From Novosphingobium indicum (GTDB lineage Bacteria > Pseudomonadota > Alphaproteobacteria > Sphingomonadales > Sphingomonadaceae), in the NCBI RefSeq assembly GCF_014645195.1, contig NZ_BMLK01000014.1, positions 83,681 to 147,680 of the forward strand: 64,000 bases of DNA, given 5' to 3'. Under the pieces are notes generated by a model. It was not told where the DNA came from, did not search any database, and was given only the letters and a program-made list of their open reading frames with translations. Positions 1-9,357 of this stretch are shown piece by piece. The position numbers and the translations under genes were made by a program. How positions within the stretch are numbered: the stretch's first letter is position 1; every line of letters begins with the position of its first letter.

Positions 1-705
1 GAAGGCGCTGCCGATTTCGCGCAGGGTTTCCCTCGGGGTCAGCGGGCTGGCAGCTATGCGGGTGCGCTGCTTTTCGCTCAGCGGCAGTTCGGGCACGCGC
101 AGCACCGAATAGAGGATGGTTGAAATCGAAAGGATCGCGCCGATTACGAATGCAATGCGAACGATTACGGGAATGCCATTCGTATGCAGTAGTTCCCGGT
201 CGATCACGACCGTCAGAAGAGACGGCGCGAGATAGGACAGCGTCTGCGCGAATCCGGTAAAGGCGCTTTGGGTCAGGAACCCGGTCGCATGTTGCTCGGG
301 CGAGAGCCTGTCCGCGACATAGGCGCGATACGGCTCCATGGTCACGTTGTTGCCGGCATCGAGCAGCCAGAGCAGCCCTGCCGCCATCCAGATCGTCGAC
401 GAATAGGGCATAGCGAACAGGCACAGCGAACAGATTACGGCGCCGATCAGGAAGTAGGGGGTGCGGCGCCCAAGCCGGGAAAGGGTACGGTCGCTCATCG
501 CGCCGACCACCGGTTGCACAAGCAACCCGGTAACCGGGCCGGCCAGCCACAGTAATGGCATGGTCGCTTCATCGGCGCCCAAGAACCCGTAGATGGGCCC
601 CATGTTGGCTTGCTGCAGTCCGAAACTGAATTGCAGGCCGAAAAAGCCCACGTTCATTTCTATGATGCGCAGAAGCGAGAGGCGCGGCTTGTAAGGCACG
701 GGCAT
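1..705 (-). CDS. MFS sugar transporter (C-terminus beyond window edge)
   Basis: Major facilitator superfamily permease; the minus-strand frame stays open to the window edge, giving at least 235 residues. It starts [20 protein letters not shown], followed by hydrophobic helices and, in the loop between TM2 and TM3, [11 protein letters not shown], the RxGRR motif typical of the sucrose/maltose (SLC45-like) branch of MFS. I prefer the ATG at 705 because GGGAG lies 8 bases upstream; an in-frame ATG at 720 has no ribosome-binding site. It is divergent from a GH68 fructosyltransferase and a fructokinase across a palindromic operator, so sucrose or a related sugar is the inferred substrate. Other disaccharides cannot be excluded. 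Confidence 0.85.
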   Translation of the reverse strand, partial: MPVPYKPRLSLLRIIEMNVGFFGLQFSFGLQQANMGPIYGFLGADEATMPLLWLAGPVTGLLVQPVVGAMSDRTLSRLGRRTPYFLIGAVICSLCLFAMPYSSTIWMAAGLLWLLDAGNNVTMEPYRAYVADRLSPEQHATGFLTQSAFTGFAQTLSYLAPSLLTVVIDRELLHTNGIPVIVRIAFVIGAILSISTILYSVLRVPELPLSEKQRTRIAASPLTPRETLREIGSAF

Positions 706-827
706 CCGGCGCTCTCCCATTTATTGTTGTTGGCCGTTCTATTCTCTCCATGGCTTTCGCTCAAGGTCGGCCCAACGCGTAGGTATCGAAAACTGTGTGA
801 CAAAAAGTTGCAGAGCTTTCACTTCAA

Positions 828-849
828 AGTGCAAACAATCGTTTGTACT
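828..849. promoter_or_regulatory. LacI-type palindromic operator between sugar transporter and GH68 gene
   Basis: A 22-bp near-perfect palindrome with arms AGTGCAAAC and GTTTGTACT around a central AATC. The even-length dyad with CAAAC/GTTTG arms resembles LacI/GalR-family operators. It ends 8 bp before the GH68 ATG and lies in the divergent intergenic region, where it could control both transcripts. No LacI-family gene is in the window; it may lie beyond the left edge. Confidence 0.55.
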
Positions 850-857
850 AGGTTTTC

Positions 858-2003
858 ATGACCTCCCCCCGGTTCCCTGAGTCCTCTGCCGCGCCCTTGC
901 GCTGGCGCCCGTGCGATCTTGCCTTGCTGGATATGACTGCATGCCAGCGGGCTCCGGTGATAGGTCAGGATCACGTCCTGCGTGCGTCTGCCGATGTCGA
1001 TGTGTGGGACGCATGGCCGATGGCCACTGCGGAGGGGAGTCCTTTCCCCTGGCGCGGCGGCGAACTGTGGTTTGCGCTTGCGGCGCCGGTCCATGACGAT
1101 CCCGAAGTGCGCCACGGGGTGGCCCGCATTCACCACTTCCACCGTATCGGAGGGCGCTTCGAGCACCTTGGGGCTACTTTCCCGATGGACTTCACGCCCG
1201 GCAGCAGGGAATGGTCCGGCTGTGCGGTGACCGATGGGCAGGACGTCACGCTCTATTTCACGGCGACAGGCGCGCGCGGCGAAGTCGCTCCCTCTTTCCT
1301 GCAGCGGATATTCGCCGCCACGGCGCAATTGCAGGACAGCGTGGAGGCCTTCTCGGACTGGTCCGAACCTGTCGAGGTCGTCCGGCCCGACGGCGTTGTC
1401 TACATGGACGAGCACGAGGCGACTGGCCGCATCGGTGAGATAAAGGCCTTCCGCGATCCCGGCTTCTGCCGCACATCGACCGGAGTGGATTGTCTGCTCT
1501 TCACCGCGTCTTCCGCGGAAGGCAGGGATAGCCACAACGGGGTGATCGGCTGCGCTGTGCGCGACGGCGAGGGTATGTTTCGAATCCAGGCGCCCCTTGT
1601 GGAGGCAGTGGGCACCAACAACGAGCTGGAGCGGCCGCATCTGATCGAGCATGCGGGGCGTTGTTACTTGTTCTGGTCGACCCAGGCTTTTGCCTTTGCG
1701 CCCGGTATCGATGCACCGACCGGGCTCTATGGAGCTGTGGCAGATGATCTGTTTGGTCCCTGGCGGCTGCTGAACGGTCACGGCCTGGTCCTTGCCAATC
1801 CTGAGACGGAGCCGTTCCAGTGCTATAGCTGGTGGGTCTTGCCTGATCTCAGCGTGGGCGGCTTCGTCGATTACTGGGGCATCAAGGATGCCTTGGCTCG
1901 CGAAAAGCCGGAGGGGCGCAGGCATTTCGGCGGGACGTTCGCACCTTTCCTGCAATTGCAGCTTGATGGCGATGTTGCGACGCTGGCAGACGGGTATGCA
2001 TGA
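858..2003 (+). CDS. GH68 levansucrase / beta-fructofuranosidase family enzyme
   Basis: Glycoside hydrolase family 68 enzyme, which cleaves sucrose and transfers fructosyl to water or a growing fructan. All three catalytic regions are visible: VWDAWP with nucleophile Asp51, FRDP with transition-state stabiliser Asp200, and NNELERPH with acid/base Glu258; EWSGC (118-122) matches the family EWSG motif. The C-terminal part closely resembles Zymomonas levansucrase as I remember it. At 381 residues it is compact and has no obvious cleavable signal peptide, as in Zymomonas. The start at 858 keeps the conserved N-terminal LRWRP stretch, though its ribosome site is weak. It overlaps the fructokinase by 4 bp. 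Levansucrase versus hydrolase activity cannot be settled from sequence. Confidence 0.9.
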   Translation: MTSPRFPESSAAPLRWRPCDLALLDMTACQRAPVIGQDHVLRASADVDVWDAWPMATAEGSPFPWRGGELWFALAAPVHDDPEVRHGVARIHHFHRIGGRFEHLGATFPMDFTPGSREWSGCAVTDGQDVTLYFTATGARGEVAPSFLQRIFAATAQLQDSVEAFSDWSEPVEVVRPDGVVYMDEHEATGRIGEIKAFRDPGFCRTSTGVDCLLFTASSAEGRDSHNGVIGCAVRDGEGMFRIQAPLVEAVGTNNELERPHLIEHAGRCYLFWSTQAFAFAPGIDAPTGLYGAVADDLFGPWRLLNGHGLVLANPETEPFQCYSWWVLPDLSVGGFVDYWGIKDALAREKPEGRRHFGGTFAPFLQLQLDGDVATLADGYA

Positions 2004-2908
2004 ACGCAACCTATGTCGGTATCGAACTGGGCGGAACGAAGACGATAGTCGTGCGTGGCCGTCCCGGTGTCATTCGGGATCGTGTGGAATTTCCGACGAC
2101 CGTGCCTGAGCACACGCTCGCGCAGGCGGTGGAGACGATAGCCCAGTGGCATCAGCTGGAACCGCTCAAGGCGATTGGCGTAGCCAGTTTCGGGCCGATC
2201 CGCGTTTCGCGTGAGGCGCCGGATTTTGGAATGATGCTCGACACGCCCAAGCCGGGCTGGACGGGGGCGTCGGTGATAGGGCCCATCGTGCAGGCTCTGG
2301 GCTTGCCGATTGCTCTCGACACCGATGTGCATGGCGCGGGCCTCGCTGAATGGAGTCTCGGCGCAGCCCGCGGCTGCCAGGTAATGATCTACCTGACGAT
2401 CGGGACCGGACTGGGCGGCGGTGTGCTGGTGAACGGTGAGCCGGTCCACGGGATGTTGCACCCGGAAATCGGCCATGTCCGGCTGCGCCGGATGGCCGGA
2501 GACAGCTTTTCAGGCGTGTGCCGCTTTCATGGGGATTGCGCCGAAGGACTGTTGAGCGGCCCGGCGCTGGAGGCGCGCTTCGAGCGGCACCCCTCGTCAG
2601 TCATGGCAGACGATCCCGCGTGGGCGCCGGTAGCACAGGATCTGGCCGAGTTGCTCGCCATGCTGGTGCTGACGCTGTCGCCGCATCGCATTGTCGTGGG
2701 TGGTGGTGCCGCGAACAAGCAGCCGCATCTGCTCGTCGATGCCGTTTTCCGGCTGCCCGACATTCTTCAGGGGTACCTGCGCGACTGCTCGCCCGACGCA
2801 CTGGCGAGGATGATCGTGCCGCCACAGCTGGGCGATGACGCAGGGCCGATGGGCTCGCTGATCCTGGCCGAGCGCGCTGCGACGCTCGAAGGTGTTACGG
2901 ATCGTTGA
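2000..2908 (+). CDS. scrK: ROK-family fructokinase
   Basis: Phosphorylates fructose with ATP, feeding fructose freed by the upstream GH68 enzyme into glycolysis. The ROK features are the N-terminal ATP loop GIELGGTKT (7-15), IGTGLGGG (134-141), EIGH (156-159) and the zinc-binding C174-H177-C180 in CRFHGDC, which is typical of the bacterial fructokinase branch. Length (302 aa) is normal. Its ATG overlaps the GH68 stop in ATGA, so the two genes are translationally coupled. Fructose specificity is inferred from family branch and neighbours. Confidence 0.88.
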   Translation: MNATYVGIELGGTKTIVVRGRPGVIRDRVEFPTTVPEHTLAQAVETIAQWHQLEPLKAIGVASFGPIRVSREAPDFGMMLDTPKPGWTGASVIGPIVQALGLPIALDTDVHGAGLAEWSLGAARGCQVMIYLTIGTGLGGGVLVNGEPVHGMLHPEIGHVRLRRMAGDSFSGVCRFHGDCAEGLLSGPALEARFERHPSSVMADDPAWAPVAQDLAELLAMLVLTLSPHRIVVGGGAANKQPHLLVDAVFRLPDILQGYLRDCSPDALARMIVPPQLGDDAGPMGSLILAERAATLEGVTDR

Positions 2909-3070
2909 ACTAATATTGCGCGCGCTGAAAAGCATGTTACATCATGGTGAAAATTTCAGTGCGAGTGCGAGACCGCCGCGAGGCAACCGTTGGACCGCCG
3001 CATCGTTGTCAGTTCTTATGCATCTTCACGGCAAGGCGAAGTAAGTCCGTGGATGCCGGGTCGTTTATTC

Positions 3071-3093
3071 GCCCCCGTCTGGTAGTAGGGGGC
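3071..3093 (+). other. Hairpin in the gdh leader
   Basis: GCCCCC (3071-3076) and GGGGGC (3088-3093) form a 6-bp GC stem with an 11-nt loop inside the 240-bp gap upstream of glutamate dehydrogenase. There is no T-tract, so it is not an obvious terminator. It could be a leader RNA structure; nothing else recognisable was seen in this gap. Confidence 0.3.
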
Positions 3094-3148
3094 AGGTTAC
3101 CGCACCATGCCACGGATGTGGCGGGTGGAGAGGATCGCGGAGAGAACA

Positions 3149-6100
3149 ATGAGTGCTGACGGACTGACCTCCAACCTCACGAAGAAAGGTGGGCGCTCCG
3201 CCTCCGCGCTTCAGGCGGCCATAGAGCAGCGCATCCAGGACACGATGCTTCCCGGGGATGGTCCCGCAGATCCGCAATGGGTCGAGGAAGCCGCCCGTTT
3301 TCTGCTGGCCGCCGGAAAGGTCCGCAAGCCCGGCGAGCCCGTGATCGAGATGGCGTCGACCAGTGAAGAGCGCCGTCTGCTCCGCATTGCCCTGATCAAC
3401 GATGACATGCCGTTTCTGGTCGACTCCGTGGCCGCGGCGATTGCCGAGGCCGGGCTGGTGATCGACTCGCTCGCCCACCCGGTGCTGTCGGTCGAGCGCG
3501 ACGCGAAGGGCGCGCTGGTTGCCATTCCCGAAATCGGCGCCGAGGGCACGCATCGGGAATCGATGATCTACATCGAGACGCCGCGCATCGACGCCCGCCA
3601 GCGCCGCGCCTTGCTGCAGTCCATCGAATCCACGCTCACCGATGTGCGCTTTGCCGTCACCGACTGGCCGCGCATGGTCGAGGCGATGCAGATCGATGCC
3701 GAAGCCGTCACCGATGAAGAGGGGGCGGAGCTGCTGCACTGGTTCGCCGGCGGCATGCTCACGCAGCTAGGCCACGTCACGCGCAAGCGCGACGGCAGCC
3801 GTTCGCAGCGGCTCGGCATATGCCGGCGCGGATCGAGCGAACTGCTTTCGGATATCAGCTACCAACGCGCTTTCGAGGCTTTCGATGCCGAAGTCGCAGC
3901 CGGCGAAGTGCGTGCGCCGATGGTGATCAAGGCTAACCAGATGGGCACGGTCCATCGCCGGGTGCCGCTTGACCTGTTCCTGATTCCCGTCATCGAGAAT
4001 GGTCAGGTAACCGCGCTATCGGTCCACGCCGGTGTCTGGACCAGCGCCTCGCTGGTCGCACCGCCTGATCGTGTTCCCCGTCTGCGTCGCCAGCTTGCCA
4101 ATCTTACCGGCAAGTTGGGCCTCGATCCGGTCAGCCATTCCGGCAAGGCTCTGGCCCATGCCCTGACGAGTCTGCCGCATGACCTCGTGCTCGGTCTGGG
4201 GGGCAGCGATGTCGAGCGTCTGGCGACGACGATGATCAGCCTGGTCGATCGTCCGCGCCCGCGCCTCATTATCGCGCGCGCGCCGCTGATGCGACACCTG
4301 TTCGTGTTCGTGTGGATGCCGCGCGACAATGTCTCCACCGTGATGCGCAAGCGCATTCAGGCGATGATCGAGGAGGCCGCGGACGCGCCGACACTCGACT
4401 GGAGCCTGCAGGTCGAATCCGGCAATCTTGCCATGCTGCGCTTTACCGTCGACATTCGCGAGGGCGTTCACGAGCCCGACGAGGACGAACTCGACCATCA
4501 GCTTCAGGTCATGCTGCGTGGCTGGTCAGAGGCTGTCGAGGCGGCGCTGGCGCAGACGCTCGAACCGGCGCGCGCCGCCGCTGCGGCAGGGCGCTATGCC
4601 GACGCGTTCCCGCTGGCCTACCATTCCGACTATGGTCCTGCCGAAGCCGCGATCGATATCGGCCATATGCGCAAGATCGTGGTCGGTGATGCCGCCGACA
4701 GCGAGCACCAGATCGGTCACCGCGACGCGCGCCTCTATTCCCGCGAGGACGATGAAGCGGGGCGCCTGCGCCTCAAGATTTACGAAGCGCATGGCCACTT
4801 GCCGCTTTCGGATGCGGTTCCGGCGCTGGAAAACTTCGGGTTCCGCGTTCTCGAGGAAGTGCCGACGGTTCTGGATCAAGGCCGCATCGGCACCATCCAC
4901 GATTTCACGCTGGCGCTTCCGGTGGGCACCAATGCCAAAGCCGTGCTGAACCTGGCACCGATGATTCAGGACGCTCTGTGCGGCGTGCTCAATGGCGTCA
5001 ACGAAAACGACGCGTTCAACCGGCTCGTCCCCGCGCTGGGGCTCTCCAAGCGTGAGGCGAACTGGCTACGCGCCTGGTATCGCTACCTGCGGCAGGCGGG
5101 CATGCACTTCGGCATTCCGACCGTGGTCGATGCGCTTCAGGGTGCGCCTTCGGTCACTGTCGCGCTCATCGACCTGTTCCGGGCGATCCACGATCCGACC
5201 TTCACCGGCGATCGCGTCGAAGCCAAACAGGCTGCGGAAGACGCCATTCGCGATGGCCTCGCCGGTGTCGGCGCGATCAACGACGACCGGTTGCTGCGCG
5301 CTTACCGCGATCTCGTTCTGGCGATGCAGCGCACCAACGCCTTTGCACCTGCCGGGCAGGTGGCACTGGCCTTCAAGTTCGATTCCGCGCTCGTTCCCGG
5401 TCTGCCCAAGCCCGTGCCGTGGCGTGAGATCTTCGTCTATTCGCGCCGGGTCGAAGGCATCCACTTGCGTGCCGGTCCGGTCGCGCGCGGCGGCCTGCGC
5501 TGGTCCGACCGCCGCGACGACTACCGCACGGAGATCCTCGGCCTGATGAAGGCGCAGCGCGTCAAGAATGCAGTCATCGTGCCGACCGGCGCGAAAGGCG
5601 GCTTCTATCCCAAGCAGCTTCCCGATCCCGCGCAGGACCGCGCCGGCTGGGCTGCAGAAGGACAGGCTGCCTACGAGATATTCATCTCCACGCTGCTTTC
5701 GATCACCGACAACATCGTCGATGGCAAGGTGATCCATCCCACCTGCGTTCAGGTGCTCGATGGCGACGATCCCTATTTCGTGGTGGCCGCGGACAAGGGC
5801 ACCGCGCGCTTCTCCGACGTTGCCAATGGTATCGCTGCCGAACGCGACTTCTGGCTCGACGATGCTTTCGCGAGTGGCGGATCGAACGGATACGACCACA
5901 AGGCCATGGGCATCACCGCCCGCGGCGGCTGGGTTTCGGTGCAGCGGCACTTCCTCGAACTGGGCATGGACGTACAGACCGATCCGGTGCGCGTGGCAGG
6001 CTGCGGCGACATGTCGGGCGATGTCTTCGGCAACGGCATGTTGCTGTCGCAGGCAATCAAGTTGGTTGCCGCTTTCGACCACCGCCACATCTTCCTCGAT

Positions 6101-7894
6101 CCGCATCCTGTGCCCGAGCAGAGCTGGGCCGAGCGCAAGCGCCTGTTCGACCTGCCCCATTCGAGTTGGGAAGACTACGACAAGTCGCTGATCTCGAAGG
6201 GCGGCGGCGTGTTTCCGCGCACGATGAAGTCCATACCGCTGACGCCCGAAATCCGTGAAGCGCTGGGCATCGATGCCGAGCACATGGATCCGGATTCGCT
6301 GATCTCGGCGATCCTGCGCGCGCCGGTCGATCTGCTCTGGTTCGGCGGCATCGGCACCTACATCAAGGCTTCCACCGAGAACAACGCGACTGTCGGCGAT
6401 CCGACCAACGACTCCCTGCGCGTCAGTGCCGATGAACTGCGGGTCAAGGTCATCGGTGAAGGTGCGAACCTTGGCGTGACCCAGGCCGGGCGCATCGAAT
6501 TCGCGCTCAAGGGCCGGCAGGGGCAGGGCGGCCGGATCAACGCCGATTTCATCGACAACTCGGCGGGCGTCGATTGCTCGGACAACGAGGTCAATATCAA
6601 GATCGCCCTCGCCGCCGCGCGCCGCGCCGGCAAGCTGTCGGAGAAGAAGCGCGTCGAGCTGCTGCGCGAGATGACCGATGAGGTCGCTGCGCTGGTGCTT
6701 GAGGACAACCGGTTGCAGGCGCTGGCGCTGTCGATCGCCGAGCGGGGCGGCGCCGAGGCCATGCCCTCGCACATCCGCCTGATCGAGATGATGGAGGAAG
6801 GCGGTCATCTCGATCGCCGTACCGAAGGCCTTGGTGACAACGAAGCGCTGGCGCGCCGCGCGCAGGACGGGCGGGGGCTGACCCGGCCCGAACTCGCCGT
6901 GCTGCTGTCGAGCGGCAAGCTGCTGCTGCAGGATGCCATCGAGCACAGCGATCTGCCGGGCGACGACAGTCTGGTCGACATGCTGCTGGAAGCGTTCCCG
7001 CAGCCGATGCAGAGCAAGTTTTCCAAGTTCATCAAGGGCCACCGGTTGGCCGGCGAAATCGTCGCTACCCAGCTTGCCAATCGCATCGTCAACCGGCTGG
7101 GCATCGTCCATCCCTTCGAACTGGCGGAAGAGGAAGGCGCCGATCTGGCACAAGTCGCGGCAGCATTCTCGCTGGCCGAGCGGCTGTTCGGCCTCGATGC
7201 CCTGTGGGAACGCCTCGAAACCGCCGAGATGCCCGAAGCCGCACGCATCAAGCTGTTCGGGCGCGTGGCGATTGCCGTGCGCGGGCACATGGCGGACCTG
7301 CTGCGCGCAGGCGCCGGTCAGCTTGCACCGTGCGATCTGCAGAACCGCCTGAAGGACGGTATCGCTGCGCTGTCCATCGATACGGTGGATCTGCTCGGCG
7401 AACGCACACTGGCGCACTCGCTTTCGCTGCGGGATGGCTTCCGCGAGATGGGTGTGCCCGAGGACGTGGTCGAGAGCGTCGGCAACCTCTTCGATCTCGA
7501 CGGGGCTGTGGGCATTGCCGATCTTTCCGCCCAAACCGGGATCGCGCCGCGCGATCTGGTGGCTGCTTTCACCCGCATCGGTGCCGGGCTTGGGCTCGAC
7601 TGGGCGCAGGCGAGCGCGTCGATCATGAGTCCCTCGGATCCGTGGGAGCGGCTGCTGGTGGCGGGGCTCGCGCGCGATTTCCAGCAGATGCGGCTCGACT
7701 TCCTCAAGCGGCTGGCCGGTACCCGGCTCGGCAAGAAGAACCCGCTGGCCGCGGCCGAGGAATGGGGGCGCACCCACATGACCTCGATCGCCGCGTTCCG
7801 TTCGATGGTTCACCGTGCCGAGAATGCGGTGACGATCAGCCCGGCCATGCTGGCGCAGATCGCCAGTCAGGCCCGCAACCTGCTGGGACGATAA
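3149..7894 (+). CDS. NAD-specific glutamate dehydrogenase, large (180-kDa) class
   Basis: Oxidatively deaminates glutamate to 2-oxoglutarate and ammonia with NAD. The product is about 1,581 residues, the usual size of the very large GDH class found in proteobacteria. It has a long N-terminal regulatory half (ACT-like), a central catalytic domain with VPTGAKGGFYPKQ around Lys816, and a long C-terminal helical region. The frame is open from 3107, but the ATG at 3149 is preceded by GGAG at a good distance and gives the usual N-terminus. It stands alone between the fructokinase and a convergent Lrp-type regulator. It probably supplies catabolic nitrogen flow alongside the amino-acid and purine genes. 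Confidence 0.95.
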   Translation: MSADGLTSNLTKKGGRSASALQAAIEQRIQDTMLPGDGPADPQWVEEAARFLLAAGKVRKPGEPVIEMASTSEERRLLRIALINDDMPFLVDSVAAAIAEAGLVIDSLAHPVLSVERDAKGALVAIPEIGAEGTHRESMIYIETPRIDARQRRALLQSIESTLTDVRFAVTDWPRMVEAMQIDAEAVTDEEGAELLHWFAGGMLTQLGHVTRKRDGSRSQRLGICRRGSSELLSDISYQRAFEAFDAEVAAGEVRAPMVIKANQMGTVHRRVPLDLFLIPVIENGQVTALSVHAGVWTSASLVAPPDRVPRLRRQLANLTGKLGLDPVSHSGKALAHALTSLPHDLVLGLGGSDVERLATTMISLVDRPRPRLIIARAPLMRHLFVFVWMPRDNVSTVMRKRIQAMIEEAADAPTLDWSLQVESGNLAMLRFTVDIREGVHEPDEDELDHQLQVMLRGWSEAVEAALAQTLEPARAAAAAGRYADAFPLAYHSDYGPAEAAIDIGHMRKIVVGDAADSEHQIGHRDARLYSREDDEAGRLRLKIYEAHGHLPLSDAVPALENFGFRVLEEVPTVLDQGRIGTIHDFTLALPVGTNAKAVLNLAPMIQDALCGVLNGVNENDAFNRLVPALGLSKREANWLRAWYRYLRQAGMHFGIPTVVDALQGAPSVTVALIDLFRAIHDPTFTGDRVEAKQAAEDAIRDGLAGVGAINDDRLLRAYRDLVLAMQRTNAFAPAGQVALAFKFDSALVPGLPKPVPWREIFVYSRRVEGIHLRAGPVARGGLRWSDRRDDYRTEILGLMKAQRVKNAVIVPTGAKGGFYPKQLPDPAQDRAGWAAEGQAAYEIFISTLLSITDNIVDGKVIHPTCVQVLDGDDPYFVVAADKGTARFSDVANGIAAERDFWLDDAFASGGSNGYDHKAMGITARGGWVSVQRHFLELGMDVQTDPVRVAGCGDMSGDVFGNGMLLSQAIKLVAAFDHRHIFLDPHPVPEQSWAERKRLFDLPHSSWEDYDKSLISKGGGVFPRTMKSIPLTPEIREALGIDAEHMDPDSLISAILRAPVDLLWFGGIGTYIKASTENNATVGDPTNDSLRVSADELRVKVIGEGANLGVTQAGRIEFALKGRQGQGGRINADFIDNSAGVDCSDNEVNIKIALAAARRAGKLSEKKRVELLREMTDEVAALVLEDNRLQALALSIAERGGAEAMPSHIRLIEMMEEGGHLDRRTEGLGDNEALARRAQDGRGLTRPELAVLLSSGKLLLQDAIEHSDLPGDDSLVDMLLEAFPQPMQSKFSKFIKGHRLAGEIVATQLANRIVNRLGIVHPFELAEEEGADLAQVAAAFSLAERLFGLDALWERLETAEMPEAARIKLFGRVAIAVRGHMADLLRAGAGQLAPCDLQNRLKDGIAALSIDTVDLLGERTLAHSLSLRDGFREMGVPEDVVESVGNLFDLDGAVGIADLSAQTGIAPRDLVAAFTRIGAGLGLDWAQASASIMSPSDPWERLLVAGLARDFQQMRLDFLKRLAGTRLGKKNPLAAAEEWGRTHMTSIAAFRSMVHRAENAVTISPAMLAQIASQARNLLGR

Positions 7895-7899
7895 CGGCG

Positions 7900-7934
7900 G
7901 CGGGCCCGGCTTCTATTCGAGAGGCAGGGCCCGC
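7900..7934. terminator. Bidirectional hairpin between gdh and lrp
   Basis: GCGGGCCC (7900-7907) and GGGCCCGC (7927-7934) form a perfect 8-bp stem around a 19-nt loop, just after the gdh stop and overlapping the end of the convergent regulator gene. No T-run follows. It is a plausible shared transcription end for the two converging genes. Confidence 0.45.
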
Positions 7935-8374
7935 GCGTCCTTGATCGTTTCAAGGACGATGATCGACTTCACGTCGCGCACGCCCGGTATGCGCACGAGC
8001 GACTTGAGCGTGATCTGCGAGAGGTGCTCGACGTCGCGGGCGATGACGTGAACGAGATAGTCCATGTCGCCCGTCACCGCGTGGCAGGCGATGACATAGG
8101 CATTGTCCTGAATGGCCTGCTCGAAGCGCGAGATGTTCGCGTCGCTGTGCCCGTCGAGATTGATGAGCACGTAGGCATCGAGTTCGAAGCCCAGTCGGCG
8201 GGCATTGAGGACCGGCTGATAGCCAAGGATCACGCCGTCGTCCTCCAGCCGCTTGATGCGACGGCTGACCGGCGTGGCCGAGAGCGCGGTGCGTTCGGCG
8301 ACCTGTGCCACCGGCATCCTTGCGTCTTCCTGCAGGGAATGGATGATCTTGCGGTCGAATTCGTCCAGTGGCAC
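7913..8374 (-). CDS. Lrp/AsnC family transcriptional regulator
   Basis: A 153-residue feast/famine regulator. The N-terminal winged helix-turn-helix (DEFDRKIIHSLQEDARMPVA... SATPVSRRIKRLEDDG) binds DNA, and the C-terminal RAM domain (about residues 65-140) binds an amino-acid effector. It is divergent from the phenylalanine hydroxylase/HPPD operon with a palindrome in the shared promoter, so it most likely senses phenylalanine or tyrosine and controls that operon. Effector identity is inference from position. Confidence 0.9.
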   Translation of the reverse strand: MPLDEFDRKIIHSLQEDARMPVAQVAERTALSATPVSRRIKRLEDDGVILGYQPVLNARRLGFELDAYVLINLDGHSDANISRFEQAIQDNAYVIACHAVTGDMDYLVHVIARDVEHLSQITLKSLVRIPGVRDVKSIIVLETIKDARALPLE

Positions 8375-8415
8375 GGATCACCTAAAATGTTGATCTTGGA
8401 TAGTGAAATCCACCA

Positions 8416-8433
8416 ATATCACTCGATTGATAT
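8416..8433. promoter_or_regulatory. Palindromic site in the lrp-phhA divergent promoter
   Basis: ATATCA (8416-8421) and TGATAT (8428-8433) are perfect inverted 6-mers separated by CTCGAT, centred in the 107-bp gap between the Lrp/AsnC gene and phhA. The AT-rich dyad is of the kind Lrp/AsnC proteins bind, so it is a good candidate operator. Confidence 0.45.
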
Positions 8434-8481
8434 GCCGTAAACGCACGATAATCGAGCACGGCTTGTGGTATTGTCTGCATC

Positions 8482-9357
8482 ATGAAGAAGCCGTGTACGC
8501 AAACAAGCACAAGCGGCCTTCGGGGAGAATACGAAGGTGCTGCTGCCGACTATACCGTCGGCCAGGACTGGGATGCCTATACCTCGGAGATGCACGATCG
8601 CTGGCGCCGCCTCCATGCGCGTCAGGTGGGCCTTGTCGCCCGTTACGCTTGCGCCTCATTCCGCGAGGGCCTTGCCCGGCTCGATTGCGCCGATGTCATC
8701 CCGCGCTTCGAGGACGCCAATGCCATTCTCGGTCCGGCGACCGGGTGGCAGCTCGTGGCGGTTCCCGGGTTCATTCCCGACGACGTGTTCTTCGATCATC
8801 TGGCGCACCGCCGGTTTCCGGTAACGCGCTGGATCCGCGACGAGCACGAACTCGACTATCTCGTCGAGCCGGACGTGTTCCACGACTTCTTCGGCCACGT
8901 GCCGATGCTGCTCGATCCGGCGATTGCCGATTTTCTGGAGCTTTACGGCAAGGCCGGAGCGCGGGCGATGGAGATGGACGCACTGGCGATGCTGGCGCGG
9001 ATCTACTGGTACACCATCGAATTCGGCCTGGTGCGAGAAGACACGCGCGAAGGCGATGCGCTGAAGGTCTTTGGCGCCGGGATCATCTCCTCGGCGTCCG
9101 AAACCGTCTATTCGATCGAAGATCCGGACGTTCTGCGCCTGCCGTTTGACCCTGTCCGCGTGATGCGCACCGGGTACATGATCGACGACTTCCAGAAGAC
9201 CTATTTCGTGCTCGAAAGCCTGCCCCAGCTCATCGACGATCTGGTCGGCCTCGATTTCGGGCCGGTCTACGAAAAATGGCGCGATGCGCCTGCACTGTCG
9301 GCGGGTGAAAGCCTGCCCGGCGAACACCCCATCACCCTTTCCGGAGCACCTGCATGA
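8482..9357 (+). CDS. phhA: Phenylalanine 4-monooxygenase
   Basis: Converts phenylalanine to tyrosine with O2 and tetrahydrobiopterin at a non-haem iron. The iron triad is visible: His134 and His139 in [10 protein letters not shown] and Glu180 in YWYTIEFGL. Length (291 aa) fits the single-domain bacterial enzyme, which lacks the animal regulatory domain. The ATG at 8482 has no clear ribosome site but is the first ATG in frame. Its stop overlaps the HPPD start (ATGA). It opens a phhA-hppD-VOC-maiA run for aromatic amino-acid breakdown. A pterin recycling partner (phhB) is not in the window. Confidence 0.95.
   Translation: MKKPCTQTSTSGLRGEYEGAAADYTVGQDWDAYTSEMHDRWRRLHARQVGLVARYACASFREGLARLDCADVIPRFEDANAILGPATGWQLVAVPGFIPDDVFFDHLAHRRFPVTRWIRDEHELDYLVEPDVFHDFFGHVPMLLDPAIADFLELYGKAGARAMEMDALAMLARIYWYTIEFGLVREDTREGDALKVFGAGIISSASETVYSIEDPDVLRLPFDPVRVMRTGYMIDDFQKTYFVLESLPQLIDDLVGLDFGPVYEKWRDAPALSAGESLPGEHPITLSGAPA

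Noticed and set aside
3071..3093. Leader hairpin before glutamate dehydrogenase as a riboswitch
   Set aside because: A single short stem without any conserved aptamer features I can recognise.
5066..7813. 915-residue open frame antisense to the glutamate dehydrogenase
   Set aside because: Arg/His/Gly/Ala-rich with no recognisable motifs; a shadow of a GC-rich gene on the other strand.
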